From Toxorhynchites rutilus septentrionalis (Eukaryota; Arthropoda; Insecta; Diptera; Culicidae): 64,000 bases of DNA. A model generated the notes under the pieces. The model worked only from the letters and a program-made list of their open reading frames with translations, was not told where the DNA came from and made no database searches. Of the stretch, positions 45,654-57,839 are shown in pieces. The DNA lies in assembly GCF_029784135.1 (NCBI RefSeq), contig NC_073746.1, positions 249,621,494 to 249,685,493 on the forward strand. Direction: 5' to 3'. Within the stretch, counting starts at the first letter, position 1. Each line of letters begins with the position of its first letter. Position numbers and translations under genes: made by a program.

Positions 45654-46621
45654 CTAGCTAACCCGGCAAACTTCGTCCCGCCCATTTACTTGATTAATTC
45701 TTGAGTAATGCAGAAATTTGTATTTTATTTGTATGGCAGCCAGCCCTAAGAGAGGGGGGAGGGGTATCTAACCACCATAGAAACATTCATTGCACCCTAA
45801 AGTTTCCATATGCCTAATTTGGTTTAATTTGCTTGATTAATTCTCGGGTAATGCAAAAATTTGTGTTTCATTTGTACGGCAGCCCCCTCTAAGAGAGGGG
45901 GAAGGAGTATCTTAACACCATAGAAACATTTATTGCATCCTAAAACCTCCACATGCCAAATTTGGTTTCATTTGCTTGATTAATTCTCGAGTAATGCAGA
46001 AATTTGTGTTTCATTTGTATGGCATCCCCCCCTTTGAGTGGGGGAAGGACTGTCTAACCATCATAGAAACATTTATTGCACCCTAAAACTTTCACATGCC
46101 AACTTTGGTTTCGTTTGATTGATTAATTTCCGAGTAATGCAAAAAATTGTGTTTCATTTGTATGGCAGCCCCCTCTAAGAGAGGGGGAAGGAGTATCTTA
46201 TCACCATAGAAACATTTATTGCATCCTAAAACCTCCACATGCCAAATTTGGTTTCATTTGCTTGATTAATTCTCGAGTAATGCAGACATTTGTGTTTCAT
46301 TTGTATGGCAGCCCCCCCCTTTGAGTGGGGGAAGGACTGTCTAACCATCATAGAAACATTTATTGCACCCTAAAACTTTCACATGCCAACTTTGGTTTCG
46401 TTTGCTTGGTTAATTTCCGAGTAATGCAGAAATTTGTGTTTCATTTGTATGGCAGCCCCCCCCCCCTTAGAGAGGAGGGAGGGGTCTCAAAATATCACGA
46501 AAACCTTCCCCGGCCCCAAAAACCCCTACATACCAATTTTCATGTCGATCGGTTCAGTAGTTTCCGAGTCTATAAGAATCAGACAGACAGACAGACATCA
46601 CTCCATTTTTATATATATAGA
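45654..46621 (-). mobile_element. Family H, complete copy made almost wholly of modules
   Basis: CTAG at 45654 follows A, and GA at 46620-46621 precedes T. After only about 25 bp of the CTAG-side block it jumps straight into six modules. Matching points fall at 45818, 45961, 46104, 46247 and 46391, a period of 143-144 bp. Each module carries ATTCTCGAGTAATGCAGAAA and a palindrome such as CCCCCTCTAAGAGAGGGGG. Confidence 0.85.
45880..46452. repeat. 286-bp higher-order duplication of module pairs
   Basis: The two-module block starting CAGCCCCCTCTAAGAGAGGG at 45880 recurs at 46166 with only a handful of differences. Adjacent single modules differ far more. The pair, not the monomer, was the last unit duplicated. 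Confidence 0.85.
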
Positions 46622-46702
46622 TAGATTCATTATTTTATTTTTCATACAAATTATATTGTTTACATATTTATATTTTACATTCAATCATTTCCTCATTTCG
46701 TC

Positions 46703-47050
46703 TCATCTCCTACATTGATTACAATATATATGTATTGCTTTCCATCGGATAATTTCGGACGGCATTATCTTATTTAACACGGATGTTTTAAATTGCATTT
46801 TGGATTGGAAAAAATTGGGGTTGTCCATAATTATTACAATTGGGTTCTCAACTACGTTAGCCTGCTTGACGCATGCTACAAATTCGGAAAATGTGTAGAA
46901 TTTTTCTCCCTGATGCTTTCTCATTCTCCGCTCAACGACGACATTTAGGATAAAATAATTGGAAACAGATTCTCGCATACTTTGATGGATTAAAATTTGC
47001 TGTTTCCACAACAAACTGGCGTTGGTAACATAGCTTGAATAAAACTGCAT
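46703..47050 (-). CDS. Unidentified ORF, 115 codons
   Basis: An ATG at 47048-47050 starts MQFYSSYVTNASLLWKQQIL and the frame runs to TGA at 46703. It contains YTFSEFVACVKQAN and IIMDNPNFF. The composition is that of the A+T-rich surroundings, and open runs of this length do occur by chance in this window. It sits between two transposable elements and could be a leftover transposon gene. No family recognised. Confidence 0.22.
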   Translation of the reverse strand: MQFYSSYVTNASLLWKQQILIHQSMRESVSNYFILNVVVERRMRKHQGEKFYTFSEFVACVKQANVVENPIVIIMDNPNFFQSKMQFKTSVLNKIMPSEIIRWKAIHIYCNQCRR

Positions 47051-47127
47051 TTTTTCAAAAATCAAGCCAATGGCAATGTTTTTTCATCTATTGTACCCAT
47101 TTTGTAAGACCAGATTCTCGTAATGTA

Positions 47128-47716
47128 CACCCAAACTAGCATTGGCAGAAAACATGTCATCTTTGGCAGAAATGATGCCATTTAGTGTGCTGGAGAGTCA
47201 AATGCGCAAATAATGAGCTGTTTTAAAAGCTTAAAATGGTTTGTATGTATGCGTGCAGACATCTATTTCTGTTTTCTTTTCTCATTTCATTTAGGATTGT
47301 GCCAAAAAAAAGTCCATACGTCGTCAATGGGGATCGAAGCAAGGCCGGCTGGAATGCAAAGCTATTTTACGCGACCACGCTATCCACATGGCTAATGATG
47401 CTTCAGCAGTTGTTCAGCAAATACGTGATAATATTGCACCTGATTATACAATGAAGTTGGGAAGCGTTTTCTGAGAGTAAAAAAGGAGCGCATGGAGGAG
47501 AACAATATCTATCTCGGTCTGGGCCGTGTATGTGGCAAAGTATGCGGAAAGCTTATTTGTCTTTTGTTTCGCTCGCTCGTATTAATATTATATTGCTATA
47601 CCATATAATATACAATGCTTACCAGTATTTGTGAGCCATGACATTTCTGTTATGCTATGTCTCATTTAATGTCATAAATCGGAATGCAAAACATGATCTA
47701 AAATCAATTTTGGGTG
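47128..47716 (+). mobile_element. Family R, complete 589-bp copy with TA duplications
   Basis: CACCCAAACTAGC at the left and AATTTTGGGTG at the right give an 8-bp perfect TIR (CACCCAAA), with TA outside each end. The minus strand holds the tRNA-like segment: TTAGCCATGTGGATAGCGTG (A box) and CTTCGATCCCC (B box, one change). The layout matches the copy at 8085-8442 in opposite orientation. Confidence 0.75.
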
Positions 47717-49694
47717 TACGCTTATGCTGATCATACATGCAATTTTTCGAAAAGTCTCGTACTGAAAATTCTCCCCTCTGGTGCTTCCGTCACTTTGCGA
47801 GATTCAGGCAGTATATCGGTTTGACATGGAATTGCTGTATATGAATAAATTGGGAAATCTTTAAATGATAGTGCAAACTATTTTTCTTGGGATTTGCAAT
47901 ATCTAACATGCATAACATGTAAATATATTTGTAACATCGAAATACATATGGCGCTGAGTTGAAAGCTGTTAAGGGTTAATCTATTGAACCTATTGAAGAG
48001 TTTTGTATCGGATGTAGTGCATTCTGTGAATCATCCGCGAATCGCGCCTGTCTGTTCCAGTCCTTTCCTCGCTTCACATAATCCCGATGGTTCGTTGTCA
48101 CCTTTGTTTCCGTGCGAATATCGATTTCAGACACTCTCACTTTGTCTAACTAAAGCTAATGCCGAAGTTCGTTAGTTGACCTTAATTAGTTCGTTGAGTG
48201 AGTAAGCATTTTTTGCGCACATTACTAAGCCCTCGGGATTACATCTTCCGCGCCGCATATGTTGTGTACTCATGAGAGGATGATCGGCTTCAAAAGTGTG
48301 CTCGTACAATTTTGTTCCGTGGCTCGGTATGCTTTGTTTTAGTGGGATTTTCACCCCCTGGGGGTGTGTAAGCCTTGGGTGTGTGTGTCTTCCGCCTCTA
48401 ACGCATGATATCATTGACTCACACCCAATGAGATGAGGCAAAAAGTTAACAGAGCCCCAAACACACCATGATACAGTTATTACGAACGACAAAACAAAGA
48501 AAGAAACTGACTGAAACACTTGGGAATGCTCTTGTTGCTATATTTGGATTTATATGACGAGGGTTTGAATTTGGCCTATTTTGGAATTCGCTTTCGATTT
48601 TAATTTCTACGGGTGATCGAATCCGATTCCATCTTATTCAGAGCATGAGACCTAAATCAAAAGCCGGGGAGATGCAACTGTTTGAAATGTTTATGCACTG
48701 TTTCAGTTTAATTTGAGTTATATTCCCATTGGAGCGTTGCAATGTGAGTGTTTATTCAATTTAATTACCATATCAATGTTAATCTCTTGAGATTATTTGT
48801 GGATAATTTGATTCACAGTGTGTCACATGAAACACACATGTTTTAATGATAATGATATGTGAGTAAACGTCTGAATATTTTCACTTTCTTTTTCGGCGAT
48901 ACCATTGATTCAATTGATTCAAAAAAATTTCATTTTAGCTTAGAATAAGTCATATTTGAAGTATAAAAATTTTTACGAATAAAAACAACAACAGCGTGTG
49001 CGTGTGATGCAAAAGTATACAGGCACTCCCCATTGGACGACATGAAAATCGAAGTGGGGCATCATTTCATCCAGCCAAATCCATCTTGAATTTGAGGTTA
49101 AGAACAAAAGCACACCGCGATTTCATTCACAAAGCACTAATGACACTCCGAAGTGATTTTACTCGTGTTTCAATGGAGCTAAACAGCTGTGTGTGACATC
49201 AGCATTAAGAAAGACTGTTGACTACTTGTTGACTGGAACAAGACTGTGTAATGTAAATCGCAAGTTCCCTGCTTCTATGCTTTGGATCTAACAAATTGAA
49301 TTACAACTGGTGGAATCACTAGCCCTGCATAGAATCCACTACAGGGCAAACATACGATTGCTTTATTGGCTGTATTCTAACAGTCAAACAGCATATTTTT
49401 GTTAATTGATTGATTTTTGATTTTCTCTTATAGAGGCTTCCGAATAGAAAGCTCATTCTCTTCAAAAATAAGGTTTTTGTTTACTAAACCTAAGATTGTA
49501 GGTCAGTTTTTGAATTAGACAGGCTTCAAACTTTTTAGTAGGTTTCAACATTGAAAAAGTCTAATTTAAGGAAAACTAGAAGCCCTGGAAAACGTAATTC
49601 TGAAGGCTTCAAAAAGGGGTTAGTTGATCGCAGGCCCAGTTACTTGTGGAATTTTTGTTCCTTCCTTTGTTTGTATTATAGATCATAGGTAATT
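47717..49694. other. No supported gene; repeat scraps
   Basis: A family P terminal scrap (TATCGGTTTGACATGGAATT) lies at 47815-47840. A minus-strand frame at 48172-48519 has a hydrophobic start but begins with GTG. About 65 bp at 49215 (TTGACTACTTGTTGACTGGA) resemble 58785-58850. Confidence 0.35.
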
Positions 49695-50165
49695 TTTTTT
49701 TATAGAGCATATCACAGTCCCGATACCAGATGGGTAAATGTAGCAGATAAGAAGCGAAATATGACGACTAGAAAACCAGTAAAAGCAATAGCAACATGTT
49801 CTATAAAAATATATAACGCCATCTAGTCCAGAGCCATGAAAACAATAAAAACGACTGCAATCAATGATTACGAAAACAAAATCCATTTTTGCAAGTTTAT
49901 TATTGCTCATTGGTTTCAATTTGATATATCGATCATCCAAATCGGTTCAATTGTTCAAAAGTGGAAAAAAATGATTTTTGGAACCATCCTAAAATATAAA
50001 TGGGCTCCCTAATGAAAAAATAAAAAATACGGGTCTAATGCTTTACGATAAAGAACAAAATTACTACTTTTGACTAAAATCAGGAAGAACAAAGGAAGAG
50101 GAAGAACAAAATTACCACTTTTGACGAAAATCTGAGAACCACTATATCGGTTGGGCATGGAATGG
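49695..50165. mobile_element. Family P fragment
   Basis: Right-arm blocks (ATATATCGATCATCCAAATC, CGAAAATCTGAGAACCACTA) end at TTGGGCATGGAATGGCG. A short internal segment containing GAACAAAATTACCACTTTTG is duplicated at 50055 and 50105. The left part is not recognisable. Confidence 0.6.
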
Positions 50166-50368
50166 CGTCACTTGCGAGACGCTATCATGAACAATGTATA
50201 CACAGCCTTTGCTACTGCCATATCGAAACGCAATGCATATGATATTACAACTCGTGAGCTCAAACAAAAAAAAAGTCTTGAATAAGCTTTATTGCAACAT
50301 AACAAAAAATCGGTCTCACATGTTGATGGATATCTTCGGTTGAATGGCAAACGCGAGGATTACCTTAT

Positions 50369-51694
50369 ACACCCATACCTCGCTTTACGGCCTAGATAGG
50401 TTCCACGAAATTTGGCCGTCAACCGAAAAGCCGTATAAGGAATCCATTATTAAAATACAAATTCATACAAATTCAATCAGATCGGTTCCAAATTTGTTGA
50501 ATGTGTAACAGGGTTTATCATTCAAAATGCTTTTTTCATTTTATTTTTATTTCATTTGAATCAAAAATTAAATTCAATTAAATTTATGTTATTTAAATCT
50601 AAAATACATACATAACCAGTATATACATTTGTACATAAATAATAACAGACTCCAAAAACCAACAATAATCTATAAACAAAAATGAAACAACTTCATGTTA
50701 TATTGAATTCGGTTTGTAAACATACTTATTTTTTTGAATGTCTTCAGTCTGAAGACGATGGTAACCTACAGATCACTGTCATCATTTTTCGCTGGTAAGG
50801 ATAGGCCTGGCTTAAAATAATTATCCAATGTGGCAAGGCAACCTGCCTTTTTTTGCCTATTTCATTCTTCAGTGATTTATAATAGCTAATGGCTGGGCTG
50901 ATTCCCCGAGAAATTTTCGTTTTCAAGGAGTATGATTATTCCTTGAAAAAAGGAAAAAGCAATCGATTTTTTTTTATGTTAGCTTGATGTTGGATACGAC
51001 TGGCTCTGTCTCTTTATTAAACGCCGGTTCTGAATGAATTGCTCATATGAAAGGGGTTCCCTATCGGCTTCAAGTAGATAAAGCTCATCACGTTCGCTCA
51101 AACCTTCAAAGGCGAGATCATGTGCTAGATCCAAAATGTTTTGCCTAATTTCAGGAAGGAAATTAACTTCTGCACCGGTACTTTTCAAACATTCTGGTCT
51201 CATTTTTCCAAACATGGTTCATTGTTTAATTCCTTCCATGATCCACTGATGCTGTCAACAGGATCCATGATGGTATAGTTTCACCAAAATGTTTTAATTG
51301 AAGATTTACCATCGGTTTGCTTTTTAAGTTGTCTAAAAGTTCGGCGTAGGTAATATACCTTAAAAGTGGTTATTGTGCCCTGATTCATTGGATGGATCAG
51401 AGCTGTTGTATTTTTATGAAGATACTCAATCAATACATCTTTAGATAATTCGCATAAATTAGTAGGATGCCCTGGTGCAATATCCAAAATGAGCAAAGTC
51501 TTGTTAAGTCATTGTCTCGCAAATATTTTTTCACTTCCGTTCAAAGGTGATTTTTGCACCAATCCTCAAAAGTCTTTTTATCGTTATAACGAAACATTTT
51601 AGGCCGTAATTCGAAAACGTGCCTGAATTGAAGAGGGCCGTTATAGCGAAATGCCGTAGAAAGAGCGGCCGTATAGCGAGGTATGGGAAAAATA
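50369..51694 (-). mobile_element. Tigger/jerky-like DNA transposon relic
   Basis: The ends share CCCATACCTCGC followed by TTTACGGCC on the left and, reversed, TATACGGCC on the right. The interior codes on the minus strand for part of a CENP-B/jerky-type DDE domain. The N-terminal DNA-binding half is deleted. The outer border is blurred by differing bases, so target duplications are not certain. Confidence 0.72.
50979..51510 (-). pseudogene. Partial jerky/Tigger DDE transposase
   Basis: The first part reads ILDIAPGHPTNLCELSKDVL, then NTTALIHPMNQGTITTFKVY and YLRRTFRQLKKQTDG. This is the pattern of the second and third catalytic motifs of pogo/Tigger/jerky enzymes. The usual LDNAPGHP reads LDIAPGHP, and PMDQG reads PMNQG, so the third catalytic Asp is lost. 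A stop and frame change precede the second part (FGKMRPECLKSTGAEVNFLP...), an acidic C-terminus of the kind seen in jerky-like proteins. Inactive. Confidence 0.78.
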
Positions 51695-54600
51695 CGTCCT
51701 GAGGAAATCATTAGTGTAATTTCCTCGGGAATTCCAGATCCGTGTTCTGAAATCCGATCAAGTCAAAATCACACGAACAGATATCAATTTTGCATTCTGT
51801 AATTTGTTGGTCTCAAGTCCACGCCTTTGAAACAAAAACTTCAAGTGAAAATTAGCTTTCCTGTATCAAATATGTGTCCTATGTTTCAGAGTAACAAATC
51901 CTCTGCAAGTGGCGATTTCTAGAAAAATAGTTATATTTTCAATAATATTGGCTCAACTCGATTGAAGTCGAACGGATAATAGAATGCAAAATTGCGATCC
52001 GAACGGTAATAATTTTTATTTTTTTACATTTTATATTTTCTATTGTATGTAAAAAATTTAAAAAGTGAATTAATGTTTTTTTTTTAATTTTTGTCGGCGA
52101 TCATAGCACTGCATTTTACTCCATGTCCCCAAATATTCGTTTGATCTTCATCAACTATTTATTATTTAACAACCAATATATTTACTAGAAATAATTTATA
52201 TGGCAGAACAACGTTTGCCGGGTCAGCTAATAGAATATAATACAATCATTTGATTTGCCAAAAGTTATTGATATACCGTTATGAATCATATTTCGGACAC
52301 TCTGTAATAAAAACTTGAAATGCCTAATGCACTGATGATATAACTATAAAATTAATATCACAATTGATTATTTAGACCAGGGGTTTTCAGATTTTTTTAT
52401 GGCAGATCACTTTTTATAGCGAAAACATTTGATGGATCATCTGCATATTTCAGTCAATAAAAGAAATTCGATTTGCATTGTTATTACCCAACTAGAAACA
52501 ACTCTATTTCGGTTGTGCGTCACAGTTACACCACATTTGACCTAGAGTGAACAAAATAAATCACTATATGCCAAGGAAAATTAAATTAAAGAATGTTTTT
52601 TTTGAGGTCGGTTTTCAAGTTGGACAATTTGCTATAAATTCGCGGAGCACCATTTGGAAACCCTTGACTTAGAATAACCCTTTACTTATATCATTAGGGC
52701 ATTAAGCATTTCAAGGTATTATTTCAGGGTGTCTGAAATATGAAGCTGTCCGGAATATGATTCGGAATGGTATATGCTTTTTTTAATTTTGTAAAGCTAT
52801 GGAATTTTTTTTGGAAAATCTGGCATCTGGCTTTAGCAGAAGCCAAAGAACGGAGAGGGAATCACGGAAACAAGCTGACGTTATATCACGAAGAGCGGGG
52901 ACAGATAATTCTTTCGTATCTCACAACTCACACTCTCTGCAGCTCTGCCACCCAAGAGATCCGCAGCTCTTCAGCTCAGCAGTTCTTCAGTTCCTCAGCC
53001 TTTCAGCTCCGATATGAGCTTTGAGTCTGAAATCAGGTTTCAGACTACTTTATATTGTAACTATCCCATAACTACTGTTATAGAACCAGATCTAAGGGGA
53101 AAAATGAAGATGCCCTTGTCAACCGCTCCGATATACTCAAAACATTTAATCTAAAAGGGCAAGTTCAAGTTCTGATCTAATCAAAGTCTTCCGGAGACCA
53201 TGTTTTCCTTTCTCACCATACATAATTTGTTCCTTTTGCACCTTTTTGTTAGACATTGTAAAGTAATCCATTTCCTCTCGCCGAAAACAATGGCCAGACG
53301 CGAATTCAAATTCCCGCGATAAAACGGTTGAACTCATTCACATTCCATTCTTGCTTGAACCGAAGCGTGTGTAAACTCGACTTGAACCTCGACTTCCCCT
53401 TGGAGGAACGTCCCCGTCCCCGCATGCAACGAGAGAAATCTTCAGAGCGATTCATTGGCCTAATCTCGGAACAACTTAATTGCACACGGGGCACGTTTTG
53501 CGACTAATTGTTCAACAAAGAGAGGGCGCTGTTAATGACCACATGATTAGATTTGGCTCAGCTCTGCTGGGTGTGTATTCTTCGGTGCCGTCTGACGTTC
53601 TTTCCGTATCCCTATCCGCTTAATGACGACAACGATCAAGCGGTGGATATTCGGTGGGAAAAAAGCGTCACATTGTCTAGAAGAGGCATGATTATTGTGT
53701 GTCAGTTTCGCGGTTTCCACGCCAAAGAAAGCCGAAGCGTAGCGTGAAAAGTGTTCTATTTTTCAACGTCGTTTGCGGCTGCGTTGGCTAATTGCCTAGC
53801 ATTAGTGGTTGAATATTGGCGCAAATGAGCATTGGAGCAGGTCTTTGGATTACCATATAATTTATTAGCCCGTTCGCTACATTGTGAGGTGAATTTTGGT
53901 GAAGAAGTGAAAGCTACGAAGCCATGTCTAGAATTCCTGCACTTCTCTATTTAGCTCACGTACCACGATATGATCTACTGTCCCGAATGACCATGTTCGG
54001 CAGACCCGTTGCTCTAATTCGCTCCTAAATGGCAATCTATCAGAACCCTTTTGCAATCCGGAACATGATCGAGTCCAGCGCGATCAGGTTTCGCCGGTCT
54101 CTGCAATCCCCATATCGGAAGCCGTAATTTAGCGTGAGAAGTATTTGAAATTTATCCGGCAATGAAGCATCAGCAAAATTTGCTCTTGAAAGCTGACCGA
54201 GATCGCTGCGGCTTACGGAGCGAAGCGAGTTGTGAATGAAATCTCACGCCGAGCCATCTTGAATGACGCCTGGGCTAGGAGCAGAGGAGCAGAGAAAAAG
54301 ATGCTGATGGAAAAGAATGCGTAACTCGAGAGGCAAGAGAAACAGAGAGAGAGGGATGAGTTCGCGTATCGAATACCACAGTGAAGGAAACGAAGGAGCC
54401 ACTATTTTGCGGTTATCGATCCGACAATCAACCAACGTTGCATAACTTTGTCTGCAGGTCTCTTGAACGTTCCATTCCGGATGATGCCGAAGGAAGTCCC
54501 AGTGACGGCTGGATGAGCAAATATGAATGAGTAAATGGTTTAATGAATGAATGAATATTAGATTATCACATCAGAAGCGCTGGGAAGACGGCTCGCGTTA

Positions 54601-56350
54601 TGCTTCAATTCCACAGTGAATGACAAGTTCAAGTTTAGTGGGTTTCGGTTACTTTCTCTCTATCTCGGTGAAGGCAGTTGTAAGTGTGAACGACTGGCAG
54701 ATTTTAACGCCACAATTCACGTGTCCTTTTAAATTTATAGGATGCATGCCTTATAAGGGTATTTCCTTCTTCGGGTTTTTAATTCTTGCGGACACATAGA
54801 CTTGAATCTTGAACTACTCTGAACGCCTTGACATATGTCATAGCTATTGTGAACGAAGTGAAGGAGTCTACAGTTGCTTAACTGCTGTGGTAATGAGGAT
54901 ACCGAAGAGAAGAAATCGGCACCAAGATGGTCGATAAGATCAATGGGAAGTGATTTGTTCAGAATGAATTATTAGCATGGAATTGTGAGTTTACGTTAAT
55001 ATGAATGCTTGATCACAAGAGTCGTAATGAAAAATGAAACATTCGGAGAAGGTCACAATGTTGCGAATTCCCTGATCATAATTTTATTCTGGACGTACAC
55101 AACCTCTGCAAAGGTCTCTGTTCTGATAAAATCGATCATGTCAACATATTTCATCTCAAAGTAATGAGAGATATTCATTTTGATTATTGGGTACCAAGGC
55201 TGACGGCAAACGGACATCGTTATTTTTACACATTTATGTTGTTGGGGAATCTCGCAGTAATATTCGAGTTCTTGTATTGATGTATATGATGGTGCGTTTA
55301 TATCTGACAGTTTCCTTTGGGATCATAGACTAGAGAACAAAATTGAGCAGTATGACACTTTTAGTTTTCGAATTCTACAGACACAAGTTTGAAATTCGAA
55401 ATAGAATTCTAATAGATTTTCAGTATATAACAAAACTTTAAGAATATGTCAATAATTGCTATAAATAGGTATTTTCAGTTGTTCAGTAAACATTCAAAAC
55501 ATTGTTCACTTAAAACATACGGAAGAAATCAACAAACTCAAATCAAAACTCAAATTCGACCGGTATGTACGCTCGTGGGGTCGGAACCCACGAAAGCTCA
55601 ACTCCTCTCCAATTTACTTCTCGAACTTCCTTCTTTCCTTGTTCCAAAATTCCTGACCTATTATATGAAATTTCCACTATTTCATTTCCCTACCATTCCA
55701 CCTTCTCATCTATTCCCATCCATCGTAGCCATATATTAGTTATTTTCATCCAATCTGGTAATTCAAATTAAATATTTGTGTTTACATTAAGTTGCCTTCA
55801 ACATCCATGTGAAAACACTTTTTTCGGCAAGTTTTTTATCAATTAAAAACAGATCCTCTCGTAGAGTTCCCACTGAATATGAAGATAAATGAATAAAACA
55901 AACAAATTTTCATTATTTTCGCGATGGTATGATGATATTTTGAAGGCTCCCAGTACCGGTGTATATGATTTGAGAAAAATAGTTTACAATTGAGCATCAT
56001 TTCATTGAAAATTCTGCTTTTTCCGAGGACTAAAAATAAGACTGTTTTTTGGACGTTTTTGCTCCTTAAATGATGAATGTAAGTCACAATACAATTATCA
56101 TCTATTAAAAAACAATCAGTTACAAGATTTCATGAGCATTTTGGGTCATGACATCATCAAATTGTGAGTTATTTAAATATTGTTTCATCTCTTCCATATA
56201 CATTCCATATTGAATGCAAATAATAACAACACCATATTTTGTTTACCAATCCAAATATACTCTGCCTACTGCTCCACCTCATGTGTACCTCATTGCTACG
56301 AATACTAGCGGCTAGCTGCCGGTGACACCACTATGGTTACGTGTGCATAT
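51695..56350. other. Long interval with no supported gene
   Basis: At 52212-52228 GTTTGCCGGGTCAGCTA matches the 3' end of family H, yet the DNA before it is unrelated, so it may mark another family sharing that end. A CAGCTCTTCAG-type imperfect tandem run lies at about 52938-53010. The stretch 53100-54500 is less A+T-rich and holds several short frames on both strands without exon borders. The rest is A+T-rich. Confidence 0.35.
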
Positions 56351-57715
56351 TAGGGAAAGTGGGGGCATAGTGGTCACATAGTGGTAAGGAATATGCCCAT
56401 TTCCAGCGCCCACATACCGATTCAATTCCCGTTCCTCGAAGAATATTATAGTTCAACTCAATGTTCTCAGGGGGTCTCCGTAGCCACATTTGGTTGCGCG
56501 TTCGCTTAGTAAGCGATCGATCGTGAGTTCAAAACTCAGGGCCCCCATTGACCATCTTTGTGTTGTTACAGAATAACTACGTCCACGCAACAATCATCAG
56601 CGATGGAGATCGATCCACGGTCGAAATAAGATCGATTCATCCATACAACTGCTCTGCTCTGCAGAAATATCGGGCTGCTGTTCTATAAATAACTCAACAA
56701 TGGATCAACGACTGTCTCCGCTGTCCAGTCTTAACTGTGGATAATGGAAGAACAGATAGAAAACTCTTTCGCCTAAATGGCTACTGTGTAAATATTGACC
56801 ATTTGCAATGGTATAGAAGGGAATACTCTAACGCCGAAAAATGGCAACTGTGTAATGTGCTAATTATAGATATGATAAATATGTGACATGTACACGATTA
56901 AAATTCGGCACTGTTACAGCTAAAATGCTAATGAGCCTAAAATAAACAAAAGGGATAAAAAAAAACTCAATGTTCTTCAAGATAGCAAACGGCTTTTACT
57001 ATAAAAATTCAAAATAGTACACAAAATAGTTTTTTTTACTTGGACGTAAAGTGGGGGCAAAATGGTCACCCGCCCACATCAAGCTAAATGGGATAGATTT
57101 GAGCATTTTTTCGTCCAAATTTATTCAAATAATATTTGATATAGTAGGTACATGCATGAAATAAGCTTGGCCTATTCACCTAGAGTCTCAATTAAAATTT
57201 TCTCTTGCATACAAAAACGTAGTAAGAAACACATAACTTTCCGCATAATGAGGCTTGGTTTAGTTGGAGTGGCATATTTTTCCAGGGTCAAAGAACATTG
57301 TAAGATGTTATTCCCCTATGACCACTCTGCCCCCAAACATCAAAATAAGTTCTATGCTAATTAATCGCTTAGATTAAACAAAATATCTGTTCACCTCTCC
57401 TAGAATATGTGAACAGTTGTCCAAACTAATGATTTGTCCAATATATCAGATTGAATAAATTAAATTTCACGAGAAATTCCTTAGATACCATGCGCAAAGA
57501 ACTACGGCCGAATGGCTATCGAGAGAGCTATTTCTGTTTTTATTTGTATTTTGACATGCGACAGCTCTACTGAAGTACAGGGTGACTCAAAAGTCATTAA
57601 GTTCTTCAAACATAAGGTGACTATCAATACGGCATCTATAGTCAATAGTTGTATTGCCAAACAAGCAGGTGACCACTTTGCCCCCCCCATGACCAATTTG
57701 CCCCCACTACCCCTA
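56351..57715. mobile_element. Element U, subterminal-repeat DNA element
   Basis: The left end is TAGGGAAAGTGGGGGCATAG followed by TGGTCA. The right end reversed is TAGGGGTAGTGGGGGCAAAT followed by TGGTCA. The core GTGGGGGCAAANTGGTCA recurs inside in both orientations at about 57051, 57313 and 57670. Such subterminal repeats are usual binding sites for a transposase. No transposase is present. Confidence 0.72.
56468..56890 (+). mobile_element. tRNA-derived SINE-like repeat, copy 1, inside element U
   Basis: It begins GGGGTCTCCGTAGCCACATT, with GTTGCGCGTTCGC in the A-box area and GTGAGTTCAAAACTC in the B-box area. A body of about 320 bp follows (AACAATCATCAGCGATGGAG, ACAACTGCTCTGCTCTGCA). The same sequence lies at 63592-64000. 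Confidence 0.72.
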
Positions 57716-57839
57716 TCTCAGTGGCCGGCGACAGCACTTTAGTATCGTTTACAACAGGCAACGTTTAGGCAACAATGACTTACACACGCCAACATCTTTA
57801 TGTTTTTATAAGTAGGGGAGATGGGGAAATACGGACATA

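Noticed and set aside
45818..46452. Regularly spaced modules that might suggest a CRISPR array
   Set aside because: The modules are 143 bp of continuous similar sequence with no variable spacers, in a eukaryotic genome.
48172..48519. 115-codon minus-strand frame resembling a secreted protein
   Set aside because: Starts with GTG; the first ATG lies after the hydrophobic stretch, and no splice evidence supplies another start.
49215..49280. Similarity to 58785-58850 (TTGACTNCTTGNTGACTGG)
   Set aside because: Too short and unframed to assign; probably scraps of an unlisted repeat.
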